Shown here in pieces: positions 1 through 12,497 of a stretch of 64,000 nt of DNA. Below the pieces are notes generated by a model that saw only the letters and a program-made list of their open reading frames with translations, ran no database searches and was not told where the DNA came from. The stretch lies in contig NW_008709295.1 of NCBI RefSeq assembly GCF_000327385.1, positions 784,200 to 848,199 on the forward strand, written 5' to 3'. Made by a program: the position numbers and the translations under genes. The stretch is from Lottia gigantea. Lineage: Eukaryota; Mollusca; Gastropoda; Lottiidae. Numbering within the stretch: position 1 is the stretch's first letter; each line of letters opens with the position of its first letter.

Positions 1-2630
1 TTTATTGCTTGTTTAAGTTTTCAAGACATTCTAATTTTGATACAAAAATACTTTACTATGAAAATAAGTAGGGCCTATTTCAACGTTTGGGACTACCAAC
101 ATGATTGTTGACAATGGAGAGCGTCTTTTTGATACAATGACATCAATGAATAATATTAACAACGTCATTGATTAAAATTACTACGCCTAATATTTTGGTG
201 ATGAGGCTGTGGCATTTGTTGATATAAACAAATTTGCATCTGTCCAAAGGGCAAAACAATACCTAATGTAAATATTTAACAATGATATTAGGTCCCAGGG
301 CTACAAAACATTTCTAATGCTCATTTTAGTTTTGACTCAAATACATAATGTCCCTATCATCAAGAAAAGGTAAAATTTGAAGATTGATGTGATAATGCCA
401 GAAATCTTGTGCCCTAGTGAATATCTTTTTTTCTTCAAATTTGAGTAATACTCAGCTAAGAATGAAAAAAGGCTTGTGGAACCAGGGTTTTGTTTCCAGA
501 ATAAAAGTAAAAAACATTCTCATTCTGTTCCAAAACATTGTTAGTTAGGTACAAACAAACAGTTTACATTCAGACAAAGGGTGTGGATTTGAAATTGAGA
601 AAGAAAAAAATAAATTTAGTTTTTAACCATCAACATGATATCTCCAGTTTGGCTTTAAATCTATGGATGTATTTCTTGACTTGTTATTGGGTCATGTTTT
701 AGGCTATGCTATGCTTAACTTGAATATTCTAATGAAATTTCCTAAATGCCTAATTACAACAAATTATGGAAATAAGTTTTTTTAACACTTTGAATGTACA
801 AGGCAAGCAAAACCTGGAGCCAGATGTGTTTATTAAACAGGCAACCAGAATCATCTAATAACCCACATAAACAATTAGTAGCTCTGAATCACTGCTGGTA
901 TCTTCTGTAGAAAAAATATTTATAAAGGAAAGGATCTAAAATAGTACCCAACCCTGCTAATATGTCTCTATGAGGATAGTCTAAGAACAATTAATTATAT
1001 TTGCATATTACATAAGTCATGACTGTAACAGTTTGACTAGAATAATAATGTATTGTTTATGGTGTACCACAGTGAAACAAAAGTTGAGGAAAAGAAGAAA
1101 TAATAGGTGTAGTGTTTGTTAATTAGTCAACTCAGTAGGGAATATAACCTATTTCAGTGTGAATACTGAGGTTATATCATATGAAAATGGAGTGAGTATG
1201 TTTAAGATACCTAATACAATTGTGTATGTCAAGGTACAGTATTATTAAAAATTCTGGGGTAAGTTAAATCTAATTACAAAATAGGAATACTATAAAACTG
1301 TAAATGCAGTTTCTAATAAATTTAGAGAATAATGCGAAAAAAATTAGCTAAAATTGATCAAAATGTCATTAATAAGCTTTTTTTTCTCGTCAATCCAAAA
1401 ATTCATCTAAATCAGGTGAAAACTTTATCATATGATATGTAGCGTACTGCACATACAGCAATATACATTTTTGAATAAAAATTATTCCAGGTATACCATA
1501 TTACATCAAATTTTGAAATGGAAAAGTTTTCAATAAGGTAGCTTTAACTACTCTTATTACAAGATTAAATTTTGTCCCCTTTTTATACGCCCACATCTCT
1601 CTATGTGGACGTATATTGTTGGCACCCCTGTCCGTCCGTCGGTCCGTACATCCGTCAACATTTGCTTGTAAACGCTCTAAAAACTAGATTTTTTGATGGA
1701 ATCAAATGAAATTCGGTATGTGTATACATATGCATAAAATGAAGATCAAGTTCGAATTTGAGCTATTTTCGACCATTAGAAGCAGAGTTATTGCCCTTGC
1801 CCCATAATCTATGCTATTACTCTTTTAGTTTTCAACCGATTTTGATGAAACTTAAAATTGATGTTATTGGACCTAAATTGTAAAGGTTTGAGAAAGTTTG
1901 GTTTACTTCTGATTAAATCTAAGGCTTTTACAAGATTTAGGCCAAGATTTTGAAGAGCTATCGCCCTTTAACCTCTATACAGTAAGTGCTTCTATCAACA
2001 TCAATTGCTCGTAAACACTCTGTCCGTCTATCGGTCCATCAACATTTGCTTGTAAACGCTCAAAAACTAGATTTTTTGATGGAATCAAATGAAATTCGGT
2101 ATGTGTATACATATTCATAAAACGAAGATCAAGTTCAAATTTGAGCTATTTTCGACCGTTAGAAGCAGAGTTATTGCCCTTGCCCCAAAATCTTGAATAT
2201 GCTATTACTCTCTTAGTTTTCAACCGATTTTGATGAAACTTAAAATGGATGTTTCGTTTTTACCATCCGCATGCCGTGAAGGACGTATATGGCTGTGGTC
2301 CACTATCTGTTTGGTTTTCTGTTATTTGTCGTCTCAATTGTAATCTAACTAGTTGTCTACCACAGTTGCATTTTAGTCAAGGTATTTTCGACTAATGATG
2401 AAAGAGTGTCATGCAAAACCCAATCTATATATTAACAAATTGTGGGATAGCAAAGTAGAGCAACATAACAGCCTCTTTGTCTTAAGATTTCGCCATCCCA
2501 CAATTTGTTACTAGTAATTAGTAGCAATGTATACCTGTTTAACAACTGAAATATTGTAAATGTTAAAAATATACCATGAATAATCAATGTACTGCTGACA
2601 CGACACTGATTTACGCATTTAAATACATAC
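1..2630. other. Intronic or downstream stretch of the RAD51AP1 homologue
   Basis: No coding exon could be tied in phase to the upstream RAD51AP1 exons. The stretch is AT-rich. It holds a hairpin-bordered repeat (1585-2311) and a 16-bp perfect inverted repeat, TAACAAATTGTGGGAT at 2433-2448 against its complement at 2495-2510, with a 46-nt loop. Nothing else is recognised. Confidence 0.5.
1585..2311 (+). mobile_element. Hairpin-bordered tandem-monomer element, copy 1
   Basis: The left border is a hairpin, ACGCCCACAT, short loop, ATGTGGACGTAT (about 1586-1612), followed by CCGTCCGTCGGTCCG-type low complexity. Inside, a ~383-bp unit starting CATTTGCTTGTAAACGCT occurs at about 1659 and again at about 2042. 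The right end reads GGACGTATATGGCTGTGG and then CCACTATCT, the same end seen at 54652 and 59741. No coding capacity. It is probably a non-autonomous DNA element. Confidence 0.65.
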
Positions 2631-5600
2631 CGACTCTTTGTCTTTTTATCAGTAGTTGATAATTTTTCTTTCTGTTTTGTTGATATATTACAATTCTCTT
2701 TGTCTTTCTTTAACTTTCTCATTGGTGGTGTAGGATCAGCAAAATCATCTTCGAAAACATAAAGAAACAACCTACAGTTCATCTGTCTAGTGAAATTGTT
2801 AAATAACCCAGATATCACCCATTCAACTCATTCAAAAAAGTTTGGTTTCAAATGATAACATCTTCTACCTCCGATTGATCAACAGAGTTATTTCCACATT
2901 GTTATTTGATTGTCTAGGCTACTTGTAACCCTTGAAGCTTCAATGTTGAAATTTTAATTTACCTTCATCAAATAATTCAATTTCCATTTCTCGACACATT
3001 ATTTATGTGATTGAAATAAATTCAATAAATAAATTGATTTTTTTTGTCAGATAAGGTTATTTCTCAAGAAAAGATAGCTTGCCAGGCAGAGTAATATACG
3101 CCAACTGGCAGCTTTGATTTTGAATAAAAATCTTTACCAGTACAGTAACAATCACCAGTATGAAATATTCAACCTTATGTCATACACAACTTTTTTGGGT
3201 GATACTGAATAATATTATGAAGTTTTGTAAAAATCCGGCAAGAATCAAGCCTTTTAGTGTTTACGAGCTTAAACTTGAATGTATTTTCAATACGAGCTAC
3301 AAATTTAATTCATTTTCAAGAACAAGGGCAATAACTCATAATAAGTATTTTTTGATTCTTCTGATTTTCAATAGGGTTTATCCATGGGTGATAACAAATA
3401 CTCACACCAAGTTTCGTCAAAAATCCATCAAGAATTGTTCCTTTTAGAGTGTTTACGAGCTAAAAATTGAACGCGTTTTTAAGAACAAGGGAAATAACTT
3501 ATACTAAATATTTTTCGATTCTTCTGATTTTCAATAGGGTTCATCCTTGGGTGATTACAAACACTCATACCAAGTTTTGTCAAGAATTGTGTCTTGTAGA
3601 GTGTTTACGAGCAATTGTGGACGGACGGACTGACGGACGGACATGGGTGACGGCAATATTCGCCCCCCATTTCATGTGGGAGTATTAAAAGAAATCAAAG
3701 ACATGAATATCTCTATACAAAAATTCAAACTTACCATCATCATCACCTTCATGATACTTTGAATAACTTATATTTGATCTGGCCCTGAAAAAAATGTAAA
3801 CAACTTATTGATATAGAAGATTTTTTTTTACTGTCTGTCAGCATATTTAAATTGAAATTATTCAAAACTAAATTACGGTACTTCAAATAATTGTTTTAAT
3901 ATCTCATCAATTTATAAGATTATATGGAATTTTCTTCAAAATCTTTCTCAATTTGATAGCAATTATCCAAATACATCAAATCATTCAAATTCCACGACTC
4001 TGAAATCTCAAAATTAGGCAGAATTTTAATGTGGTCAATTTTCATTCATTGAAACAAACAACTAACAAAACGAAAGTTACAGTGATACCCAAACAATCAT
4101 CGTAAAGGTAATTCAATATTATGTTAGAGAAACACAACTTTGCAGGTGTGGAAAATCCCCATTTAACAGGGTCTTTTTCTTCTGACTATACTCACGCAAC
4201 AACTGTTACTGTCAAAATATCTATCAAAGGCTGGAATAGAGGCAGATGTTTCGGACTATCAAGGCTCTAGCCAGGCTATCAGAAATTAAAACTAAGTCTT
4301 TATAAAGTGGCTAAATAATCAATTTTCAAATAATCTTAAATCAATTTTAATTCAAGGCAAACCCTCAAAAACAGTTACTCAAATTATCATCAAATTCAAA
4401 CATAGGTAATAACTCTAAATCTGCTAATCCGATTATTACCAATTTAGAACTTGACTCAGAATGATCTCATCAACATATATAAATGCATACCAAGTTTCAT
4501 CAAAAACAGACAAAAACTGTAGACACTGTACCTTTAAGCCTAACTTGACACGTTTTTAGTCAAGGGCAATAACTCTAAAACCATTCATCAGATTACTACC
4601 AATTTAGAACTTGACTGAGAACTCATCAATATATACATGCATATATATATGTTGCATAATATAACAATAAATCAGATAAAAACTGTAGTCTTTATCGTGT
4701 CTATCAAGTCTAAGTCAAGAGCAATAATTTGACCTTTATACAATAATTGCCAAATTTGAACCTGACAAGGAACTCATCAATATGAACATGCATAGCAATT
4801 TTTTTCTATGCCAAGGGCAATAACTCAAAATCTGTTCATTCAATTATCACAAAATCTTATCTAATCATGTAATATACGCCCACTGGCAGCTTTGATTTTA
4901 AATAAAAATATTTGGCAGTAGAGTAACAATTACCAGTATGAAATATTCAACCTTCAGTCATACACTTCTTTTGACCTTATTGAGGCAATATATTACCAAG
5001 TTTCATCAAAATCCATCAAGAATTGTGCCTTTTAGAGAGTTTACAAGCTAAAATTGAACGCATTTTCAAGAAAAAGGGCAATAACTCATACTAATTATTT
5101 TTGGATCTTTTTGATTTTAGATAGGGTTCATCCTTGCATGATAACAAACATTCACAACAAGTTTCATCAAAATCCGTCAAGAATTGTGCTTTCTAGAGTG
5201 TTTACGAGTGTTTTAAGAACAAGGGCAATAACTCATACTAAATATTTTTCGATTTTTCTGATTTTCAATAGGGTTCATCCTTGGGTGATTACAAACAACC
5301 ATACCAAGTTTCGTTGAAATCAATCAAGAATTGTGCCTTGTAGAGTGTTCACAAGCAATTGTGGACCGACGGACGGACAGGGTGACCATTTTATGAGGGC
5401 GTATAAAAATTACAGCGCCTATTGTGTCTTTAAGAAATGTGGACATTTCGTATATTTTGCGATTAGTGACTCCATCATTAGTTTTAGTGAATCACTAAAA
5501 ATCACATAATGGAAACCTATTATTCGTGGATTTTCGAAAAGGATTAATAATTTACATGAATGACCTTGCGCAACCTCTGCATTAGTTTGTTTTGATAAGC

Positions 5601-6442
5601 ATGGGTTTTCTGTACAATATCAGCTAGTAGAATGAATTCAGTAGTTTCAAGCAAGGTAAAATGAATTAAAGTGTGGTTTGCTAGAATGTAGTCCAACGAA
5701 TGAAGTCACGTGATCAACTATCGGATTCCGTGTCAGCAGAAAATTTCTATGGAACACAAAGTGGACCATATTCTTATGTTGTTTCAGTGACTTTTGGCAA
5801 TAAATCACGCTACGTATCTTATTTTGTCAGTCACTATTTCTTTTTTTAAATCGTGGTTCTTTGAAGGAATTGTCACTAGTTATAATGAATTGATATTAAA
5901 GATAAATACTAAGAGAAGTTAATTATACCACCCGGTATCCATACAACATGTTTTTCTAGAATTATTTATAGATCAAACATTATACACGAAAATAGGTGAG
6001 GAATTCTGCCACCGTTGCCGAGTTGGTTGTTCATGAAATATGGGTCAAAGTGAAATAAACCAATTTTAATTATTTGGTAGAATATCTGAGGAAACCTCTA
6101 AGACATAAATTTTTTATTCCTTTTTTTTAACTTTGACGAAATTCGGTGTTGAATCCTTATATCCACGAAAATAGGTTACACCACTGTACCACTGTCGAAT
6201 TGGTTACTCATGAAATATTGATCAAAGTGAGGGTTCATAAAGAAATTCGAAACAAACCAATTTTAATTATTTTGTAGAATATCTAAGACATAAAAAAATA
6301 TTTCCGTTATTTTAACTTTGACGAAATTTGGTGTTGAATCCTTATATGCACGAAAATAGGTTACACCACTATATTGCCTATAAAATTTCTATATTTAATG
6401 TAAATAATTTTTCTCTTACCTATTGGACCTCCGCTCTGTCAT
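2631..6442 (-). CDS. RAD51AP1: RAD51-associated protein 1 homologue, N-terminal exons (partial)
   Basis: Three coding exons join in phase: 6442-6420 (ATG at 6442-6440, donor AATAG|GTAAGAG), 3784-3735 and 2748-2631 (donor GTCG|GTATGT). The product starts MTERRSNRARSNISYSKY, continues with an acidic HEGDDDDDFADPTPP stretch and then a Lys-rich tract. This matches the start of vertebrate RAD51AP1, where a basic N-terminus is followed by VNYSQF, an acidic DSDDDF and a basic region. In vertebrates the protein is nuclear, binds DNA and stimulates RAD51 strand exchange in homologous recombination. About 63 residues are visible, against roughly 335-350 in the family. The conserved C-terminal RAD51-binding region was not found in bases 1-2630, so the gene probably continues left of the window. 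Introns 1 and 2 hold repeats. The name rests on a short low-complexity N-terminus, so it is probable rather than certain. Confidence 0.66.
3068..3690 (+). mobile_element. Hairpin-bordered tandem-monomer element, copy 2
   Basis: It starts at AAGATAGCTTGCCAGGCA with the internal TTGCC/GGCAG stem, then carries two or three ~160-bp monomers (AAGGGCAATAACTCATA ... TTCAATAGGGTT ... CAAGAATTGT). It ends with GGACGGACATGGGTGACGG and a terminal hairpin ending GTGGGAGTATTAAAAG. It lies inside RAD51AP1 intron 2. Open frames here are repeat sequence, not genes. Confidence 0.7.
4146..4265. repeat. ~100-bp interspersed repeat (CCGAAACATCT family)
   Basis: CCCCATTTAACAGGG followed by CTATCAAAGGCTGGAATAGAGGCAG and TTTCGGACTAT recurs at 7152-7245. 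The tail recurs in inverse orientation at 6790-6860 (AGTCCGAAACATCT ... TATTCCAG) and as a piece at 43325-43390. It is a small dispersed repeat of unknown class. Confidence 0.5.
4340..4868. repeat. Degenerate tandem monomers of the AGGGCAATAACTC type
   Basis: Three or four monomers carry CAAGGGCAATAACTCTAAA, ACCATTCATC and ATCAATATATACATGCAT. They match monomers at 40320-40850 and 51870-52200. The hairpin borders are not clear, so this is a decayed copy. It directly abuts the next copy at 4869. Confidence 0.5.
4869..5409 (+). mobile_element. Hairpin-bordered tandem-monomer element, copy 3
   Basis: It begins with TAATATACGCCCACTGGCAGC, as in copy 2 but lacking the outer AAGATAG end. It carries two monomers and ends with GGACCGACGGACGGACAGG and GAGGGCGTATAAAAAT. 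It lies inside RAD51AP1 intron 1. Confidence 0.65.
5513..6370 (+). mobile_element. Inverted-repeat element (GTAACCTAxTTTCGTG family), copy 1
   Basis: Non-coding element of about 850 bp. Its right terminus reads CACGAAAATAGGTTACACC at about 6349-6367; the left terminus is cut at GGAAACCTATTATTCGTGG. The right half (GTTGGTTACTCATGAAATA ... CACGAAAATAGG) is partly duplicated in tandem, 6000-6180 and 6185-6365. It sits in RAD51AP1 intron 1, about 50 bp from the donor of coding exon 1. Confidence 0.6.
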
Positions 6443-6784
6443 TTCCAACGATTTTGTGTGCGTAAGCTTTTTTTATCCCGATTTCTTTTTTTTTCGAAGT
6501 AAAGAGAGTCCACACCTTGTTTATGACTTCTTATTGTTTATTTACGAGTTGAATATCTACTTTTACTTTATTTTTCCCTCCATTTTGACATTTTAAGTAG
6601 AGCTAGGCCTTAGTACGAAACTATATATAAACATTTTCACAATTTAATTCAAATTTATATAATACAATTTTCAATGATTAAAATCTAAATTTAGTGAATA
6701 ATATACAACCCACCCCTACTCCTTTCACTCTCCGCCCAAAGAGAACTTCGAGCTTTGACGACAAACTCAGTAGACATCCTTATC

Positions 6785-7245
6785 CAGTATAGTCCGAAAC
6801 ATCTACCCTATTCCAGTCTCTGATGGATATTTTGACAGTAACAGTAGTTAGCTGGAGTAGTGTCAGAGGAAAAATATTGTCCACGCCTCCAAAGATGCGT
6901 TTTGTCTAACATAGTGTTGAATTACCTTTAAGATGATTGTAAATTAGTGTTGGGCAAAACCGAAACTTTCGTTTTTGACATTCTAGATGCTAGATCAGTT
7001 TTGCCAAAAAGGAATGGAACCAGAGACATGGCATAAATAGGGAGAACATGATGGTATGACTGAACTATAAAATACTCATCTTTCCAAATACATATGGGTT
7101 TGGCAGATCCGAGGTATCTATATAGGTCCACGGCACCTGCGGAGATGCAGAATGTCCCCATTTAACAGGGCTTTTTATTTCTGTCTCTACACCAGCTGAC
7201 ATCTGTCCTTATAGCTATCAGAAGCTGGAATAGAGACAGACATTA
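6785..7245. repeat. Small interspersed repeat copies flanking the Tc1 fragment
   Basis: 6785-6860 (AGTCCGAAACATCTACC ... TATTCCAGTCTCTGATGG) is the reverse complement of 4205-4262. 7152-7245 (CCCCATTTAACAGGG ... CAGAAGCTGGAATAGAGACAG) matches 4146-4250 in direct orientation. The segment between them (about 6860-7150) is unassigned. Confidence 0.45.
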
Positions 7246-7516
7246 TTCGATTTACCTTATAACTAACAACTGACTATTTGATTGTCCGAAATTTTCATAT
7301 CCCAACGCTATGGACGAGAGATTTGTTTAAGACAAAAGAAACTTCACTGGGATGTATAATAATATATTTTTTTATTTTCGAATATTTATATATGCAAGTA
7401 AAGACATTGGAGAAAGTCGGTGTTTGACACTCATCAAAATTAACAATATAAACAATGTTTTTTCAAATTGTGAACTTGGAGAGGCACCAGAAGACATCAC
7501 TGCTGGGGGTCCAAAA

Positions 7517-7905
7517 TCAGTACCTGGTGTGGCCGCCATGGGCGGCGACTACAGCAACACATCTTCTGTACATGGAGTTGACTAGCCGGATGATGGAGGC
7601 CATTGGCATTTGGGCCCATATCCTCAGGAACGTTACACGCAGTTCTTCTGCAGTTGTCGGCATTGGACACACTTCAATGATTCGGCGTTGGAACTCATCC
7701 CACAAGTGTTCAAATCCGGACTGGTATGACTTGAATATGCTGCTGGAGGAAGTCCCTGGTGACTCTGGCAGTGTTGGGTCGGGCGTTGTAAGATGTGGGG
7801 TCAGAGTACTTGGTCAATGTATCGGAGAGCTGTGATTCCATTATCCCTGTCTGGACCAATATTCTGAAACACCACAGGCCCCACTCTCTGGTTCAGTCCA
7901 GTTCA
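7517..7905 (-). pseudogene. Tc1/mariner transposase remnant (C-terminal half)
   Basis: Read on the minus strand, 7905 to about 7790 gives NQRVGPVVFQNIGPDRDNG and ITALRYIDQVL. A later frame gives SPDLN, and 7705-7517 gives an open frame with WDEFQRR, TAEELRVTFLRIW and a terminal AAHGGHTRY stop. This is the order of the C-terminal half of Tc1-like DDE transposases, whose typical motifs are SPDLNPIEHLWDE and QGGHTRY. A stop follows IDQVL, and the frame changes just before EHLWDE, so the copy is dead. The N-terminal HTH and first catalytic Asp were not found, nor were terminal inverted repeats. The segment is more GC-rich than its surroundings, in keeping with inserted foreign coding sequence. 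Confidence 0.8.
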
Positions 7906-9212
7906 GACTTTCATCGGTGGTTTTGATTTTACAAACAATTATAATCATTCCAAAAATTGCATCCTTCTGCCATTAAAATTTGTCTGACAGTGAAGAAAAC
8001 ACCAGGTGTTATACATTTCTGTTTCCGTGAATTTCCGGATTATGTAAATGAGGTAGGTCACAATACCTTATATGGTTAACGTTCAAGAATACAAAAGTTG
8101 ACCTTACTCAAGAGTACAGTGGTCGAACTTACCTTTCGAGAATGCAAAGTCAAAAAGACATTGTTGATTATGTCAATAATGCAAAGTTAAGAATTCATTT
8201 TCAAAAAAGGAAGTTTGAATGTTGACTTTTCTAGATCGTTGGTACATGGTATATGTATTTATAATTTGAAATAAAGTTTGAAAAGTAAACTGGTAATATC
8301 TCTACTTTGTAATTAGTAGATTGACTTGTTGATTTTAGAAAGGTGTATTTTGTCATTGTGTAATGTGGAAATATGATTTTGTAAAGTTTTCAACTTTTAC
8401 ATTATGAATAGAATTAGCAACGATCCCCCTCCATAGGCTTCTCTGTACTATGAATATATCTTATTGAAGTTTCTTTTGTTTCAACACTTTCTTTGCAAAT
8501 GGCTTCCATGTCAGAAACCGAACCGTTTCTTGTCGGTTCATATTTTAGTATGTACACAGCGATTGAGTTGTTTCGATTACAATGATAATTTCATTGCAAA
8601 AATTACAAAATGCATATTTAGATTTGCAGTTATGCAAACTAGTAGGCGGAACTGACTATGAAGATTGGCATAAATTCCCGGAGTTAGAACTTCGTCCCGA
8701 ATTTCTTGGCCGGTCAATGGCTGCGTACAAAGTAAAGAGAATTGAATTATGAATTAAAATATAATTACAAATTTTCTATTTGATAGAATCAGTCCTAGTA
8801 CATTGTTTCATATTTTGAGATAAAAAAAAATGGTGCATGGTGCAAATAAAACAAATCAATGCATAATAAGTTAACTGTGTAACTGGCCAGTTAGAGACGA
8901 AGCCTCCACATGTTCATTTTTAAAAGTGAATACTTTTTACCTTTGAGAGGTTTGAAAATACCATTTTATTGGAATTTTTGGTATATTCACAGGTCTTAAT
9001 CTGTCCCACCACCATTACTATGGATTAAAAAAATTTGTCATATAGGAGCTTCGTAACTTGCCAGTAACACGATTAGGCATGCCAATGCCATTATATTGGA
9101 ATCTTTGACGGTGTCAAGTGTAACAATTAAGGTAAGTGAATAAGACCAAGACTACTAAGGCAAGATCAACAAACAGGGTAAGTATACAGGATCCACAACT
9201 ACAAACAATATA

Positions 9213-9893
9213 TAAGATAGCTTGCCAGGCAAGGTAATATAAGCCCACTGGCAGCTTTGATTTTTAATAAAAATATTTAGCAGTACAGTAACAATCACCA
9301 GTATGAAATATTTAACCTTCAGTCATACACTTCCTTTGAACTTTTTAGCGCAATACTGAATAGTATTGAGTATGAGTTATTGCCCTTCTTCTTTAAAACG
9401 TGTTCAATTTTTAGCTCGTGAAAACTCTAGAAGGCAAATATTCAATCTTCAGTGCGGGACTGAATAATACAAGAAAGTTTTGTCAAAAATCCAGCAAGAA
9501 TCATGCCTTTTCGTGTTTAAGAACTAAATTTGAAAGCGTTTTCAAGAACAGGGGCAATAACTCATACTTAATATTTTTCGATTCTTCTGATTTTCAATAG
9601 GGTTCATCCTTGGGCGATTACGAACATTCACACCAAGTTTCATCAAAATCCGTCAAGAATTATGCCCTCTAGAGTGTTTACAAGCTAAAAATTGAACGCG
9701 TTTTCAAGAACAAGGGCAATAACTCATACTTAATATTTTTCGATTCTTCTGATTTTCAATAGGGTTCATCCTTGGGTGATAACGAACACTCATACCAAGT
9801 TTTGTCAAAATCCGTCAAGAATTGTGTCTTGTAGAGTTTTTACGAGCAATTGTGGACGGACCGACGGACATTTCATGTGGGCGTATAAAAATC
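9213..9893 (+). mobile_element. Hairpin-bordered tandem-monomer element, copy 4
   Basis: This copy has both borders: AAGATAGCTTGCCAGGCA at 9213 and, at the right, GGACGGACCGACGG then CATTTCATGTGGGCGTATAAAAAT. Three monomers lie between, each with AAGGGCAATAACTCATACT or its variant and TTCAATAGGGTTCATCCTTGG. Confidence 0.7.
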
Positions 9894-10035
9894 GGTGAAT
9901 CCTGTATATTACTTACTCGTGGCCCTCGTATGCTGTTCTAGTGTAACTTGTATATTTGCCTCAGTAGAACATCTTGTATATTTGATCCTAAATCAAATTC
10001 AAGTCACTGTCTGATCCGCAAGTTAGTTTTTGAAC

Positions 10036-10656
10036 ACGATTTCTATTACGCCCATGAACTTTCTTTCTTTAATTTCTGTCATCAATTGCTTCGTTTGATG
10101 ACAGACATCTTTCATATATTAATATACATAATTAATTGTGCTATTTATTAAACTATTTTATTATTAAATTATATTAATATGCAAATTTATTTTATTCGTT
10201 CATCTATTCATTTATATTTTCTGTGTTTTGTGACGGATTAGCAGAAGTTTCGCCTTTTTTCCGAAACTTTATTTATACTCTTTAAAGTTTTATTTTACTA
10301 GAAATAAAATATTGTTAAAATTATGAAGAATATTCGGATTAACGTTAAAATGTAAATGATAAAGTCTTGACGATCGAGAATGTAAATACGAAACTATAGA
10401 GCTAGTAAATATGTATGTAATGAAACGTGACGTGAAAAGAAAACTGGCCCCTGTATCAGCCCTTTTTGCTAACTACATCGAAGATTTGGACTTACTTTTA
10501 AGGCAGACAGCATTTATCTAATCAATCACTTCTAAGCTTCAGCAGGTAATCTAAATTTAATTGAAATGGACGTTACTTGACTAGGACTGGGCCTATTGAG
10601 CTTGAATCCATCAGTCATCACATTGACTATATTGTCACTATTGACAAGTCACACTC
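10036..10656. repeat. Direct duplication, copy A
   Basis: From TGATGACAGACATCTTTC (about 10089) to AATTTAATTGAAAT (about 10566) it is almost identical to 12591-13064. Similarity continues left to CGCCCAT and right to GACAAGTCA with small insertions and deletions. Copy A lacks ~25 bp that is present in copy B around 12560-12590. The near identity implies a recent duplication or gene conversion 2.5 kb away. Confidence 0.75.
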
Positions 10657-10750
10657 ACTGTCATCCATAAATAGGCCTAAACATAGGGCGATATCACAAG
10701 GCTAAAATCGGATTTGGCTAAAGCTTACAAACCTTTTCTTACCACATAGA

Positions 10751-11297
10751 CTCAATACACTGAATTTCGTCAAAGTTAAAAAAAAAAAAAAAATTTTATG
10801 TCATAGATGTTTCCTCAATTCAAATATTCTACAAAATAATTAAAATTGGTTTAATTCGATTTTCTTTATGAATCCTTCACTTTGACCCATATTTCATGAG
10901 CAACCAACTCAGCAACGGCGGCAGAATGTGTCAAAAAAAATAGTGACTGACAAAATAAGATACATAGCGTGATTTATTCGTTGGACTACATTCTAGCAGA
11001 CGACACTTGGAATTCCGGTTACCGCTTGGGATTATAAGGAAATTCGGTTGATAAAAAATGGTGACGTTTGGTAATAACTGAAATCCGCCATTTTGTATTT
11101 GTCAAAGTATAGATTAATACATTTTACCTTGCTTGAAACTACTGGATTCATTCTACTCGCTGATATTGTAGAGAAAACCCATGTTTATTAAAACAAACTA
11201 ATGCGGAGGTCAAGCAAGGTCGCTCATGTAAATTATTAATCCTTTCCGGAAATCCACGAATAATAGGTTTCCACGAAATTAGGTTACTTGACTGTAT
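10751..11297 (-). mobile_element. Inverted-repeat element (GTAACCTAxTTTCGTG family), copy 2
   Basis: Opposite orientation to copy 1. It runs from GAATTTCGTCAAAG to CACGAAATTAGGTTACTTGAC at 11271-11291, so the terminus missing from copy 1 is present here. A central ~200 bp is missing compared with copy 1. It shows the uninterrupted site GCCATTTTGTATTTGTC at about 11090, where copies 3 and 4 carry other elements. Confidence 0.6.
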
Positions 11298-11449
11298 AAG
11301 GTTTTATAAGAGAAACTCTCTTAAAGAAGCACTGGCCTAGGTCACAAGTAGGGACTGTGAATTACATCATTGGAATACATCTATTTGATAGAAAATTACC
11401 TACTTTTGGAGAGATTTACAAGATAAACAAGTAATTCAGAAATGCAAAG

Positions 11450-12000
11450 CGATTGTTTTAGAGACTTAATGAAGGGGGAACTAATTTTAATCTACCATGG
11501 GCAAGAACATTGCTCAGATTTTTATTCTTTTTGTAAGCAGTCACCAAATGTTTAGTATAGATGTTAGAGAATTCGTCCTGAAGTTCTTTATAAGAGTTTG
11601 ACAATCACAGAGGCATTTTTAGCTGAAGAATTGTAGGTGACAACGAAAGGTGTAATTTGATTGTCATGCTGTATATTTAGGCCGTTAGGTACAACTGTTT
11701 GTAATTGGTTTATCCAGAAACTCTCCCTTTGCAATCCCTTGGTTTTTAGTTTGATTGATGTAGATACAGAAACCTTTTCTATTGGCATACAAGAAGATCT
11801 TCAATGGAATGATTGGTTAAATTGAAATGATTCGCGATTGGTCTGTCTATATTATAAAGAATGTCAAACCAATGACCGCTTAGATGAGTACGCAATGCGT
11901 TTTGGGTTTCACCAACATATTGTACAAAGCATTTTTTACAGGAAATTAGGTATATGATGTTTTTAACGATATACGACAGAACGTCCGTAAGTTTTAATAT
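11450..12000 (-). mobile_element. Fossil retroelement fragment with GIY-YIG endonuclease region
   Basis: On the minus strand the stretch at about 11965-11775 translates to NIIYLISCKKCFVQYVGET and then RTHLSGHWFDI and ANHFNLTNHS. This is typical of the GIY-YIG nuclease region of Penelope-like and related retroelements. Further on, 11788-11588 gives FWINQLQTVVPNGLNI. The copy is short, interrupted and without a reverse transcriptase part, so it is an old fossil. The exact family is inferred. Confidence 0.6.
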
Positions 12001-12497
12001 TTTACCGTTTTTCTTGTTTTCGAAATAATGAGAAACGTGTATGTATTCTAGTGAAATTGTTAGATTGCCTTTGGGTTGATGAAAATGTTGACCACTAAAA
12101 TATTACAGTGGTGTAACCTATTTTCGTGCATAGAAGGATTCAACACCGAATTTCGTCAAAGTTAAAAAAACGAATTTTTTTTTTTAGGTCTTAGATGTTT
12201 ACTCAGATATTCTACAAAAAAATTAGAATTGGTTTATTTCGATTTTCTTTATGAATCCCTCACTTTGATCCATATTTCATGAGTAACCAATTCGACAACG
12301 GCAGCAAAATGCGTAACCTATTTTCGTGTACAATGTTTGTTTTATAAATAAGTCTAGAAAAATACGTTGTATACCCAGTGGTATAATAAACTTCTCTTAG
12401 TATTTATCTCTATTACCAATTCATTATAACTAGTGACAATTCCTTCACAAAACAATGAATTAGAAAAAAAAATAGTGACTGACAAAATAAGATACAT

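Noticed and set aside
849-892. Possible RAD51AP1 exon on minus (TTTTTTCTACAG then codons for DTSSDSELLI)
   Set aside because: The phase does not fit the upstream donor at 2631 and no good donor follows. It could only work with an unseen intervening exon.
3160-3688. Open frames with repeated [16 protein letters not shown] peptides (also near 5054, 58414 and 60945)
   Set aside because: The shared peptides come from the non-coding tandem monomer in different copies, not from a protein family.
7455-7835. 126-codon plus-strand open frame
   Set aside because: It is antisense to the Tc1-like transposase remnant on the minus strand, which has the recognisable motifs.
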